A stretch of 64,000 nt of DNA. Source: Apostichopus japonicus (Eukaryota; Echinodermata; Holothuroidea; Aspidochirotida; Stichopodidae). This document shows, in pieces, positions 26,401 through 40,000 of this stretch (its first letter is position 1; every line of letters begins with the position of its first letter). The DNA is taken from positions 25,775,166 to 25,839,165 of the forward strand of contig NC_092579.1 in the NCBI RefSeq assembly GCF_037975245.1. Reading direction: 5' to 3'. The position numbers and the translations under genes were made by a program. Below the pieces are notes generated by a model. That model was not told the DNA's origin and searched no databases. It worked only from the letters and a program-made list of their open reading frames with translations.

Positions 26401-29400
26401 GGCTACATACATACATACTGCCACACACACACGCACGCACCCGCACACACGCACACATACATACGTACTACTTAATATGTATCCACCCATATAATTCGAA
26501 TGATAAGAAAACTGCACTTAAACGATAATTTATCTTACCTGTAAACTGCCTTTTCGACAGTACTCACTGACAATGCAGACTTGTGATGGCTCAATACATG
26601 CACCGAGGAATCCATTGAGGTTATCGTACTTAATTTCTCTTATCTAAGGAGAAAACAGGCATGAGAAACAATAAAAATGTAATGATGCTTCAGCCCATTG
26701 AACAACTACTCCGTCAATGGCAAATTGATATTTTTCTTTAATAACATTCATATCAACTTATCTGAGCAACGTTAAACTGACGGATACCAGTGGTGCATGT
26801 GATGAGGGTATCACATGTCCGTTAGTACAGTTGACGCACATTTGTAGCTCCTCGGTCTTTCCTTCCTTGTCTCGTATCGCCCAATAACAGAAAAGTAAGA
26901 CGCCACCGGCGTTATGTCTTTCATCAACTAAGATGCATACCTACATACAAACCTACATACATTCATTCATTCCAATGATTTTCTTTATTTGTTATAGTTT
27001 TATTTGCTGTAATAGAGACTGAATTAACAAATACTGTACCAAAAACGTTGTTCTTAAAGGGACCTAATGCTTACCTTTCTTTCAGCGCCAAAGCTGTCCA
27101 TATTTCACCTGGGAATTATGCAAACATATGCAAAGGGAAAAGTAAAAGGTTTCAACTCCTAATGGCACTATGACATCACACATTGTCAAACTGGCAGCCC
27201 TTGACACGAGGTTTAAAACACGAAATCTGCTAAAGTGACCAAACTTTCCCTAAGACATTAGAGAAAAGGGCGTGCGAGCTGGTTATCACAAATAAACCTG
27301 TCAACATGATTGGAATTGATTTATAGAGGTTCTTACTATTTTCAGCTCCTTGCGGATGGTTCTGTTTAAATCCAACGACCGCTTGGAGATTTTTTTTATG
27401 GCAACACATTGTCCCCTATAGCGCGCTACCTCCGTAAAAATTTGTCCACGGAAAGGATCATTTGATTGCCTACTATCTGACGTCATTTGGCTCACCTGTA
27501 ACGAAAATCAGGAAAAGAAAGCATTTGTCACTATTCTTTCGATGCATATATATGAATAAGTCTTGAGAAGAGAGTTTAGCAAAACCCAAAGAAAAAAACA
27601 AACAGCCGTCCCTTTTCTAGAGGAAGACACTATTTCTTATTCTTATGATTTCAATATTACTTTACTGGTCTGTGCGGCGTTATAACTATCCTTACATCAT
27701 TGCGGTATCGACACGTCGCATAGTTTTTTCTCAGGACGATAGGGTAGTTTGCATAAATGGGAGGGATTTGTAACTTTCGATTCGGTAAATGACTTTACAG
27801 CTTGTTGTCAGAGCTGCACTGAGCCGTTCAGCTGAGACATGCGAGAAGTACTAAAAGCATGGCAGTGTTGAAGAGCTGTTAATGGGATTATGATAATAGC
27901 AATTTCACGTGTACGTTAGGTACATAAATATATCGCAAGGAAGACACTTAAGGTTATTAAATAACCTAATTTCAAATGTGAAGTATATCAGAAGCATGTG
28001 AGCACACCGTGTGTTGTGTATAGAATCGGTAGACTTGTACACAGCCGAAAGCATAGGCGTAGGAGCCTCATTTGATTTGGGGGGGCTGTAACGACTTGCC
28101 CGAAAAATATAACCAAATTTTTTTCGCGCGCTCCGCGCGCGTTCTGCATGTTAATGTGCATATCACATAGGCATCCATCAGTTACTACATCACCTGCCAA
28201 TAACATAAAATCATTTTTCGTGTTATTACCCTTCTATATTGGTTATAATTATTGGGGAAGTCCTTACAATAATAATGATAATTATATCAGTTTAACCATT
28301 GAAAAACACATTGCAAATTATTCTTCTTTTTTCAGTAGGTGCCAGTGGCGCAGTGTCAGGGGGGGGGGGAGAGAATGGGTCTGTAGGGGTGCTTTTGACA
28401 CTATCTAAGCGGAGCGCCACCACAGGTTGGCGCGGAGCGTACAGACATTTTTGAGTAAAGATACTCCCTAGATCGCCGGAAATGACCCTTTCCGGGCCTT
28501 GCTAATTTGCAGATAAATGAAGGATAAATAGGTGTCGTCGCCATTTGTCAGAAAATTGCACCAACAAAATGTGAAAAATGTCAATACTGTAGGTATTTGA
28601 GAGCGCAATAAAAAAGTCGATAATTGCGAATAAGTAAAAAGTGGTAAAAAGCTGAAAAGGGCGCCAGCAGTCCATTTGAGTCCGTCAGGGGTCATCGCCC
28701 CTCTGACTGTATGGACGCTCTGCCACTGGTAGGTGCCCGAAAAATTCTCAGCATATTGCCCAAATTTTCACCCAAAAAATTGAAAAAAAATGCAAATTAT
28801 TATTCTTTCAGTAGGTGCCCGAAAAAATTCTCAGCATATTGCCCGAATTTTCACCAAAATATTTGAAAAACACATTGCAAATTATTCTTCTTTCAGTAGG
28901 TGCTCGAAAACTTCTCAGCATAGGCCAATTGCCCGAATTTTCACCAAAAAATTGAAAAACACATTGCAAATTATTATTCTTTCAGTAGATGCCCGAATAA
29001 TTCTCAGCATATTGCCGAATTTTTACCAAAAAACCCCCAGAAAAACACATTGCATATTATTATTCTTCCAGTAGGTGCCCGAAAAATTCTCAGCATATTG
29101 CCCGAATTTTCACCCCAAAAAATTGTTGGGGGGGCTGCAGCCCCCCCAGCCCCCCCGCCTCCTACGCCTATGGCCGAAAGGAATGTACTGAGTGCATGAT
29201 TGTGCGCGTGCACACTACTACTATAGGCCCTATCGATAAGTTAGATATACTTGTGGTATTGCTCTTGTTTGAGATATATATGTAGGCCTTCCATACGGAA
29301 GCATAGAAGGGACATGCAAATTGGCGACTTGCACACATTACAAAAAAAGGCAAAAATCTCACAATTACCGTTTTACACAATTGCTACTATCTTCACAAAA

Positions 29401-30528
29401 CGCCAACAATCTGAAAATTATCATTTTTGACGTGATGTTCTAAGTGCGCCAAACAGTAAAAATTAGAAAGTGTAGTACCTCAATCACGGACCGGAGAGGC
29501 AATAGACTTTACATCACATAGGTCCAAATATAATAGACAGAACCATAGTTGATGATTTTAATAACATTTTACATGGATTAAGCTAAACCTCATATACAAT
29601 CTTAATAGGCATATAGGTTTTGCCTAAAACATCGCCTCAGCGTCAGAACAATGCACAACAGGGACCTTCAAGTTTACTAGGACACCTACAATATATTATT
29701 TTCATCAGCAGATACCTCATTGTAAACAATGTTATCTATAAGATGTCACGATCGACTTTCATAGTTACACATTTTCATTGCGTAAGTATGTATATATAAA
29801 ATACAGTTCTACGTACCAGAAATATATATTGTAATATATGTGCATCTACCGTTCGTGCATGCATGGTGCGCCTATTGGGTGGGTGCCTTAAATCCTGAAT
29901 TCGACATCTGTCAGTTTCTCGCATTCTAATTGGAAGACTCTGTCACATGTCGATGCTAAACGCTCATGATTGGAAGAAACTGTCATATGTGAAAAGATAT
30001 CGACAAGTATCGAATTAAATTGGTATCAGACAGTTCATCGCAATCTTCGACACTGGTAGATATCATTCGACATAAGTCGATTTCTTTCACATATAGCAGT
30101 TTCTATTAATCACGAGCGTTATCCGTTGACATGTGACATTTAGTCCACCAAAGGGAGGGCAAGTAAATGACCGATGTCACTTGGATTCTATGTCGAATTC
30201 TTTCACACGTGGTAGTTTATGCATATGCATATTACATTGGACTTCGAAATTATTTGTTAAGGCTGATTATGATTGTCATAATGTACGCTCACATTTTGTT
30301 AAGCCTTTAAAGTTCTTTTGAAAATTCAAATGAGTATGGAAGACGTTACAGCTTGTGTTTCTAAGGTCATAAATATAGGCAAGAAAAAAGTGACTAATAA
30401 CTTGAAATTTATTTGGAGCTTACCAGAACGTGTAGTTTATTTCAAATATAAGTTATGAAAGAATATGTTATTCATAATCTGTATAATTTGTTGTAAACAA
30501 TGAACATTACCATCGTGTCCTTCTACGT

Positions 30529-30600
<72 letters not shown>

Positions 30601-30949
30601 TGTTGAGACTAGTGGAACACTAGTAGTTGTTACACAGAGTTCCACTAGTCTCAACATATATTTCGCTCTGTCCACCGGGCATAGAGCACTCTGCGCCAAA
30701 ATAGACGCCAACCAACTTTATATATATATATTTATATATATATATTTATATATATATATATATATATATAAATGAAAATCGTAATGAGTTGGAAAATCAA
30801 GAACAGTGAAAAAACTTTCAGCCTCCACCGGGATTCGAACCACGGGCCTCCCGCTCTGTACGCGGACACCCTAACCACTAGGCTATGGACGCTGATTGTA
30901 TGTCCAGAGGTTCGAAACCGGTAAGGAAGATCGTAATTCCACTGTAGGC

Positions 30950-31013
<64 letters not shown>

Positions 31014-34000
31014 CCTATATATATATATATATAGATATATATACTATGCACATTACTATGCTTACGTACACAAACACACGCGCTCACATGTGGCCACAAT
31101 TAAGGAACTGGAATGATGACATACGAAGAGTAACTTCGCTATAGTTTAAATTGTCGTGGTTAATGCTTTCGAAAAACTTGCCCAAAACGAATAAACTCAT
31201 ATGAAATGCGGGTAAAAAATGTTTACAGATCACTACCGGCCTTTCACGCCTTCTAATAAAGTCCTGTATTTGAAATGTCTTACATAACTCAAGTTAAAGT
31301 TGTTATGGATGTTTTGGTGTTTCTCGAGCTTTGCTACTGATGCATGACTAAGAAAAACAGTCGTTTGTGCAACCACGATGATGCGTCTATCGACAATTTG
31401 TCAAAAGAAGTCTTAAAAAGTGCTCCTTGGCGTCAATGTGAATGGTCACCTCATCAACAGAAGAGGCAGTAGAAAGGGTAATATATCGCACCCTATGATG
31501 AAGACTAATAGCCCGGCAAAATGATTTAGACGTAAAGAATTGTCGCAGGAACACAATCCAATGATGCCTGTATGCAGTTTGAAATGTTGCGCTTTAATGC
31601 GATGCGTAAATCAATCATTTGGGTTCTGAATCACTAGATTTAGTGAGATTCGTGATGAAACTCTTCAGTTTGCAGTCGATGTTTTGGTTACGATGCGGAA
31701 GGCTCAGTAACCTTTGCAATGGTTCTCATCTCATAAATGTTAATGAGTGGTCGGGGTTGAACCCAATATTCTTAAAATGTCTTAAATCTTTTCAACTGTA
31801 TGTGCGATTTAGTTCATACTTGGTATGGTAATGTAACTACACTGCAATTACATGTTCTTTGCAACAACACTTTTTGCCTCATTATTATTCAGGAGTGGAT
31901 AGGGATCAATGTCATACTCGGTAGGTAGATTCCACATGATATGTAAATGTGCTCTATCTTTTTTTTTTTTTGCTTTGCATTTCATCAATATGAATGAGTG
32001 GACGGGGCTTAACGTAAAATGTCAACCGCATATATGTTCATACATGGTAAGGTGATGTAACTACATAATAAGTTCGTGCTCTTTGCAACAACAATTTTTA
32101 CCTCGTAAATATTTATGAGTGGGTGTGTTTAATTTGTAATAATAAAGAACAGTTTGTAAACACGATATCTCAACAAACACAGTATTGAATCAATGTCATA
32201 CTTGGTAGATAGATCCAGCTTGGTGAGTGCAAGAACCTTATTGAAATTGGTTGAGGTCAAAGGTCACATGAGGTCGACAGGTTTCAAAAGTCTGAAAATC
32301 ATTTAAACATGCTATCATAACATGATAATTAAAGCTACAATTAATCTGTGATTTCTTCAATGCCATAATTTTCATTTGGTGAGCATAGTTTGGTCAAATT
32401 CAATTCCGTATACTTTTGTGAAGGGGCTCTATGTGACTTCAACGAAACATACAGTATATCCAGGAAGTGAAATCTGCTTCAGAGAGTTCATATTGTTGCT
32501 TTAAACATGTAACTATCATTCATTAATATCAATTATGAAAGAGATGGTTGGTAACAGAGCTGATTAGCTCAAAATTGTTAAAAGAAATTGTCCATTTATT
32601 CATACATCTATGTGTCTATGTTTCTCATTGGAAGACTATACTTTGTGGATATTGAAACATTTTGGAATAAGAATTCCATACTGTAAAATCCTTACCACTG
32701 AATGAAATGGTTGATGCCCACAAGGGGGTGCTACAAAAAAGAGCAGGAAATCTTGGAAAATTTAACCCACTTGCTATACATCATTCAGATAGTTATTTTG
32801 AAATTTTAGCACATTTTATGACAAGGAATTACAAAGCCAACAAAGCTGGTTTTACTTTGTCATTAAATATACTTTTTCAACATGATAACTGATTCCTGAT
32901 ACCTTCCTTAGATATGTTGCCGCATTATGCAATTGATAATCCCTCTCCATTTGGTGTGCACAAGTTCATGAATATTAACATGTATGGCTTACCGCAATAT
33001 ATGAATATTGTAACGCCGCCAACGTCTGGTAGTGTAAAACCTGTCTCGAAACCAACTGGAGGAGAGTAGGGGAGGTAGATGGGGGACGGGTACAGATTAA
33101 CTCTAAATCAGGAGGCAGACACCAGAGTTGTAAGATTAATAAAAGTATAATTTCTCATCTCGTTCTACATCTACAGCGTATAATACAATATTTACATTTG
33201 CCCAATATAACGCACTGGGGTCGGGCACAACCCAATGATAAACATGGCTAAGTTAGACTGGGCTGCGCAAGGGTCGGGCAGTCTAGACGTCTGCAATCCA
33301 CCGGTGTCGGGCAGCACAGGCTTCGGGCATTCCGCTTGACTCGGGCAGCGCAGGTGTCGGGCAATCCGCTGGACTCGGGCAGCGCAGGGGTCGGGCAATC
33401 CGCTGGACTCGGGCAGCGCAGGGGTCGGGCAATCCGCTGGACTCGGGCAGCGCAGGGGTCGGGCAATCCGCTGGACTCGGGCAGCGCAGGGGTCGGGCAA
33501 TCCGCTGGACTCGGGCAGCGCAGGGGTCGGGCAATCCGCTGGACTCGGGCAGCGCAGGTGTCGGGCAATCCGCTGGACTCGGGCAGCGCAGGTGTCGGGC
33601 AATCCGCTGGACTCGGGCAGCACAGAGATGTGGGCACTCTAAAATGCCTAAACACATTTGTTTGGACTTAGCAAATATCAAAGGCTTTACCACGAGCCGC
33701 CGGAAGGAAAGTTCCTCGTCTTGCACTCGACCGACTCTCCGACCCTCTGACTCACTTATTTACGAAAGAACCCTGCATTAAATACCCCGGAAATAACCCC
33801 CGTTTACACACGTCCGTACATAAACTGTAAAAAAAGGCTTAGACCAATCAGGGACTACTTGTATATATAACTACGGTGAGTTGCGACCAATGGGATCGAC
33901 TCACACACCCACCGCCGTGCCTGCCTATGCCAGTCACGGGAATACATCGATATAGCAAAATTACGTAATCAGTTCCTGTTCCGGATAAACATCTCTCGTT

Positions 34001-37000
34001 ACCTCCGCGGAGCGCAACAGATGTTACCCCTGAGGGAGCGAAACGTATCTCACTAAGGAAAAGTCGTAGCTTTCCGCTACAATATGTTTGGGCATCGGAA
34101 CCCCTGAACGTTTTCGCTTTCTCGTTAAGTCTTAAACGAAACTAAACGGATCTGTAACGGTGGAATGTACACAATATCGCCCATTACTAGATAGAAAAGT
34201 TAGTTTCTATTATAACTACAATAATGTCATTCAATTCAGGCGACTAAGTTGGATCAGGATTGACCGACATTGAAAAACACAGCAGTCTAAGACGGCAAAG
34301 CACTTGTAGTGAGCTTGTCCTCGACAAAGACAAACTACCCAGGGAGTTTTCAAACAAAAGTACAGAAAACCCCTTCCTATTCTCTACAGATGATCCAAGA
34401 TAAAATTACGCTCGTACAAAGCATTCTTGAAAAAAAACTACTGTGTATGTTTTGTTTGTACCTGTTCAGCTTAGTGACAAACAAGTCTCGCTTGACAAAT
34501 ACATAAATGTCTGTTTTCGTCATATAGTGTAACATTAATCAGATTTTTTGATCATTTCCGAAAACTCCCCAATACATATCAGGACGAATGGAGATAAAAA
34601 CAACAACAACAAACAAACAAGAGCGCAATCCATGGAGTTGCCGATCTCATCTCCATGACGACGGAAGTGATTGCTGGGTTACTTGTGAATGCATCTGTTA
34701 TCACCTAAGTTGTTAAGAATCCAGCTTTTAACGTATAATCTATAGCTTAAAGTTTAGTAATAATAATCAGTCTTAATAGTCATTGTTGTTTCAAGCAAAG
34801 CATCACATTTGGGTCAATTTCACCTCTAAATAACATTTTCCTTTCAACCTAACCGTCAACATTCAAAGAGAGATATTGTAGGATTGTTCTCATCATTCTC
34901 TACATTTCGTGTGGTTTAATTGCTTTTCCCTATACATTGACAAGCAGCAAATGGCTTAACACCAGTTTTTTAGGTTTTCGAACTTTGACGTCTGACGTTA
35001 GACATATTACGTCATCAATCACGTAGGTAGAACGTTACCTAGTCAGGAACCTACCCATCAAGTTTGAACTTGATCTGAATTATGTTATAGGAGGAGTTTG
35101 CGACACACTTTTTCAAAACATTTAGGACAAATTGAACCTTTGACCTCAATTTGACCTATGAACACGACCTAATCACCAAAATCTGTCCTATTTTAAGATT
35201 CACCTCATCATTCTTTACATATCCAGTGGTTTATGACTTCTTTCCTACAAGTTGACAAGCAGAAAATGTCTTAATACCAATTTTTAGGTTCCTGGAACTT
35301 TGACATGTGACGTCATCAATCACGCAGGCACGAGTTTACATTGTCTGGCACCTTCCAACCAAATTTTACTTGATAGGACTAAGGGTCTTTGAGGAGACTC
35401 ACTCACTCACCCCGCCACCCCACCCCGCCCACGAACCCACCGAACCAACCAACCCACCCTCTCCATCCATCCACCCACCCACCCTCTCCTAAATAAGTTT
35501 GAAACGGTCTTTTGTCCGTCTCAATGCATCAGAATTAAAAATATCAGCTCCACGCAGTATGGATTAGATAAACATATTGTTCATCTTAATGAATCTCACA
35601 CGTTACTAAACAGAAAAATAAATGAAGAACATACCCGGCTACCGAGAGTGTTTTGAGATCCACCTTTGACACGAAAATCCAACTCTTCGTAGTCTATTTT
35701 CCAAAGCAAGCCCATTAGATCCTGCTCATATTTATAATTCCTGCAAAATATAAAAATTTCATATCAAAGTAATATATCAACTATGAATTATTTGAATCAT
35801 ATGGTGCCTTATTTGCTATTTTTATTTGTTTACTTTGACTTTTGAAAGTATCCAAATGAACTACTTAAATATTCCTTTGAACTTATATTATCCATATTAA
35901 CTTTCTTAAATATTGATATGAACCTCATAAAGCTTTTCAGTGGACTAATTACTGCAATGTCGTAAATATCCACATAAACTTCCAAATATGCCTTTCATCT
36001 TCTTCAATATCCAGTTTGACTTCTTAAATCTTCTCATAAACTTTCTTTCACATATATATATACATCAACTTCGCACGTCATCAATATGGAATTTCAAGCA
36101 TATTACATAATCAATGGCGGCTTACTATGTACTGTGGTGAGGCCTAAGAACGTATTCAGTTAAACTGGGAAGCGGTTCACTTAAATATCGAATATTAGAG
36201 AGTTTTTAAGGTTACTGAATAATATAAATTGTAATATAAATTGTCTTTGATCGCTGCCTTCGTTATTCCTTTAACGAAATTAAATGAGTCTTTAAGAAAA
36301 CAAAATAGGTGATTATCCATAAGGGCGTTCATATGCGAGACGAACCGTACTAAAAATCAGGGCGGTAAAGACTTCACTTTGGAGCTCCTATCTGGGGGAA
36401 AAACCTGCAACTCTTTTTATTATAAAATTCTCAACTTGTACTGACTCAAAGTGCAGCAAGGCCGCAGTTGAAATTCCTTGAAAGGTGTGAAAGTCCGACA
36501 AAACGTGACTGGTGAAACTATCACTGTGTTCACATGGGATAACGTGCTCGTCATCAGATCACCGGCCAAACACCATAGGCGTAGGAGCCTCATTTGATTT
36601 GGGGGGGCTGTAACGACTTGCCCGAAAAATATAACCAAATTTTTTTCGCGCGCTCCGCGCGCGTTCTGCATGTTAATGTGCATATCACATAGGCATCCAT
36701 CAGTTACTACATCACCTGCCAATAACATAAAATCATTTTTCGTGTTATTACCCTTCTATATTGGTTATAATTATTGGGGAAGTCCTTACAATAATAATGA
36801 TAATTATATCAGTTTAACCATTGAAAAACACATTGCAAATTATTCTTCTTTTTTCAGTAGGTGCCAGTGGCGCAGTGTCAGGGGGGGGGGGAGAGAATGG
36901 GTCTGTAGGGGTGCTTTTGACACTATCTAAGCGGAGCGCCACCACAGGTTGGCGCGGAGCGTACAGACATTTTTGAGTAAAGATACTCCCTAGATCGCCG

Positions 37001-40000
37001 GAAATGACCCTTTCCGGGCCTTGCTAATTTGCAGATAAATGAAGGATAAATAGGTGTCGTCGCCATTTGTCAGAAAATTGCACCAACAAAATGTGAAAAA
37101 TGTCAATACTGTAGGTATTTGAGAGCGCAATAAAAAAGTCGATAATTGCGAATAAGTAAAAAGTGGTAAAAAGCTGAAAAGGGCGCCAGCAGTCCATTTG
37201 AGTCCGTCAGGGGTCATCGCCCCTCTGACTGTATGGACGCTCTGCCACTGGTAGGTGCCCGAAAAATTCTCAGCATATTGCCCAAATTTTCACCCAAAAA
37301 ATTGAAAAAAAATGCAAATTATTATTCTTTCAGTAGGTGCCCGAAAAAATTCTCAGCATATTGCCCGAATTTTCACCAAAATATTTGAAAAACACATTGC
37401 AAATTATTCTTCTTTCAGTAGGTGCTCGAAAACTTCTCAGCATAGGCCAATTGCCCGAATTTTCACCAAAAAATTGAAAAACACATTGCAAATTATTATT
37501 CTTTCAGTAGATGCCCGAATAATTCTCAGCATATTGCCGAATTTTTACCAAAAAACCCCCAGAAAAACACATTGCATATTATTATTCTTCCAGTAGGTGC
37601 CCGAAAAATTCTCAGCATATTGCCCGAATTTTCACCCCAAAAAATTGTTGGGGGGGCTGCAGCCCCCCCAGCCCCCCCGCCTCCTACGCCTATGCCAAAC
37701 ACCCATATGAACGCACTCGTGATCATAATCACGAGCTCGGCAAAGAGTCATATCACAATTGCGTGTCAGATGTGTCAAAAAATGCAAACGAATACTCTCG
37801 TGATCTGATAACGTGTTTTGGTTCCGTTTCCATGGTTACTACACAGCGATACTGCATCTCAGAGTGGGAATTTCACAATGTAGCGACCGATGGCGACTGC
37901 ATTGGATAAAATGCATTGCTTTATACCATGCAATTGAAGTTTGGGGTACATAACCGGTACCACAATCGGATGTAGTTGTATAAGGTACAAAACCTGCACA
38001 CCCATTTAGAAAATTCTCCAAATCAGCATTCGTGGCTTATAATATGAAACGAATAGTTGGGTTTCTTGGGCGTTTTTTATTCCTTGTCGAAGGCAGTAAG
38101 AATCTATGCAATGGGGGTTGGCATGTATGTGAGTTTGTGTGTATGTGACACTTGCTCGTAAACGCTTTAACTTCAGAAGGATAAGTAGGGTACATTTCAT
38201 ATTTGGTATGTAGGTTTCCTTTAGGTATAAATGGTTTGGGATTGTTGTTGTTATTGATCAAAGGTCATTTGAGATTAGCACGGGTCAATTTCTGAAAACA
38301 TTGTTCACACAATATCTCAAAGAAATAGAAGTTGCAGGAAGTTCAGACTTGGTGTGTAGCTTGCCATGGGTGAGTCGATGATCTGTTGTGTTTTTCATGA
38401 ACATCAAATGTCATTGAGGTCAACAGAGGGAAAGGAGGTGTTGAAATCTTGTACACATTATATCTCGAGGAAGGTCGCCTATGCAGAACTTTCTTATGTT
38501 TGACATGTGGATTTCCTGTAATTAATTCAGCGAACCCTATTCTTTGGGGTGGAGGTCGAAGGTCATTTCGGGTCAGCAGAGGGCAAAATGTGAATATATC
38601 AAAAGTGTTATATCTCCAGAACCAGAACATGAACGGAGCTCATATATGCATGGTATGATAGGCTTGTGTTTTGTATAGATTGTATGTAGGTCAGAGTTCA
38701 TTTAAGGTTAGCAAAATTTGAACACTATGTAAATACGCATTTTCCAGAAAACTGCAGTAGCTGGTATTTATGGCTATGGCTTCTCAATAATGAGTACAAG
38801 AACCCTATTGCTTTTGGTGGAGGATACAGGTCATATGGGGTCAGCAGAGGTTACACTCTGGAAATTTTAAACATGACATCATAAGATAGGCAGTTGCATC
38901 AGATGTCATATTGGCATGCGATTTTCCTATAATGGGTGCAAGAGCCCAGTAATTCGTTGTAAAGGTCAAAGCTCATTTGAGGTCAGCAAGGGGGAAGTGT
39001 TAAAACCTTAAAAGCACTGTAGCTGGAAAATTTTGTTTTCCAGTTCAGGCTTCTTATTTGCTTCAAGTCAATGGTTGTTTAAGGTAAGCAGAATTCAATC
39101 CCTGAAAACCCTCACTGTAAACATTAGTTAGTCACGAATGGCAAAAATCTAGTCACAGTGACTAGAGTTAGCTAGTCATTACCAATTCGTTAGTTGCAGA
39201 CCAATTTGCATGGTCGTTCGACTAACATAAATTAGTCACATAAATTTGTACGAACTTTTTTGACACTCACTATGCATGTCATGTATGTAAGCTTGACGAG
39301 AATGTTCTAGTCTTCTGTTTGTTTACTTTCTTTAACCTTCAGCTTTGACCAATGACGTCATTATTTTTATCCAATCATCGTACCGTAGAATACGGTGTGC
39401 TCAGCTGATCAGATATCAAAAAATCAGACGACGACCGGCGATTACATGTATACTGTATGCACGTACGTGGTACGTCGTGCGTCGTACATTGCGGTCATTG
39501 CCTAACTGCAGATAGAACAGGGCTATCAACAAAATAAGAAGATTCTTAATCATTTAACAAATTGTCAGAAGCAGTTTCAAATTGTCGTCAGTTAGGTAAG
39601 TTCAATCACAACTGAAATTCTAATAAATAATAATTGACACAATTGACATAATGTTCAAGGAAGGTTTGAATATCCGCGATGTGTTTGGCTGGAAAGTATG
39701 GGTAAAATTATAACGGTAGGCCTTAGTAAGCTAAACTGTTGCTAACGCTAGGACGAAGCTAGGCTAGGAGCTTAGTCTTCCTAGTGTAGCCCACATGCGC
39801 TCGTAGATGAATAGTACTTTAGTAGCAGTAATACACACTAATATGACATATTTTATATAAATGTGTATTATTAGCTAGTACACTAGGCCTATATTCTATA
39901 ATGTTACGAGCGCCTGTGGTGTACTAGGCTAGCCTACGTCAAGTTTCTAGACACCACTTCGTCGACCACCAACCCGGTCTGCATTTCGTGCACTCTGAAC

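Larger units (their letters stand above)
26062..27336 (-). other. Introns between exons 8, 9 and 10
   Basis: Introns 27336-26644 (693 bp) and 26538-26062 (477 bp). The second contains a CA/CG-rich simple repeat at 26422-26462. No other features. Confidence 0.85.
27496..35634 (-). other. 8.1-kb intron between exons 7 and 8
   Basis: It holds MITE copy 1, three (TA)n tracts with an inverted repeat and a tRNA-like SINE (30529-31045), dispersed repeats (31700-32300), a 34-bp minisatellite (33306-33626) and a direct repeat pair (34880-35380), all listed separately. In 27500-28040, 29181-30520, 31050-31700, 32300-33250 and 33640-34870 I see no supported gene. Confidence 0.8.

Noticed and set aside
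28148-29074. ORFs of 75-94 codons in the MITE (also at 36670-37596)
   Set aside because: They run through non-coding tandem units of the element and resemble no transposase.
33192-33726. Overlapping ORFs of 110-147 codons
   Set aside because: All frames read through the same 34-bp minisatellite; no protein family features.
36574-37694. Segmental duplication or assembly error as the source of the second MITE copy
   Set aside because: Identity stops exactly at the inverted termini and each copy has its own 8-bp target duplication.
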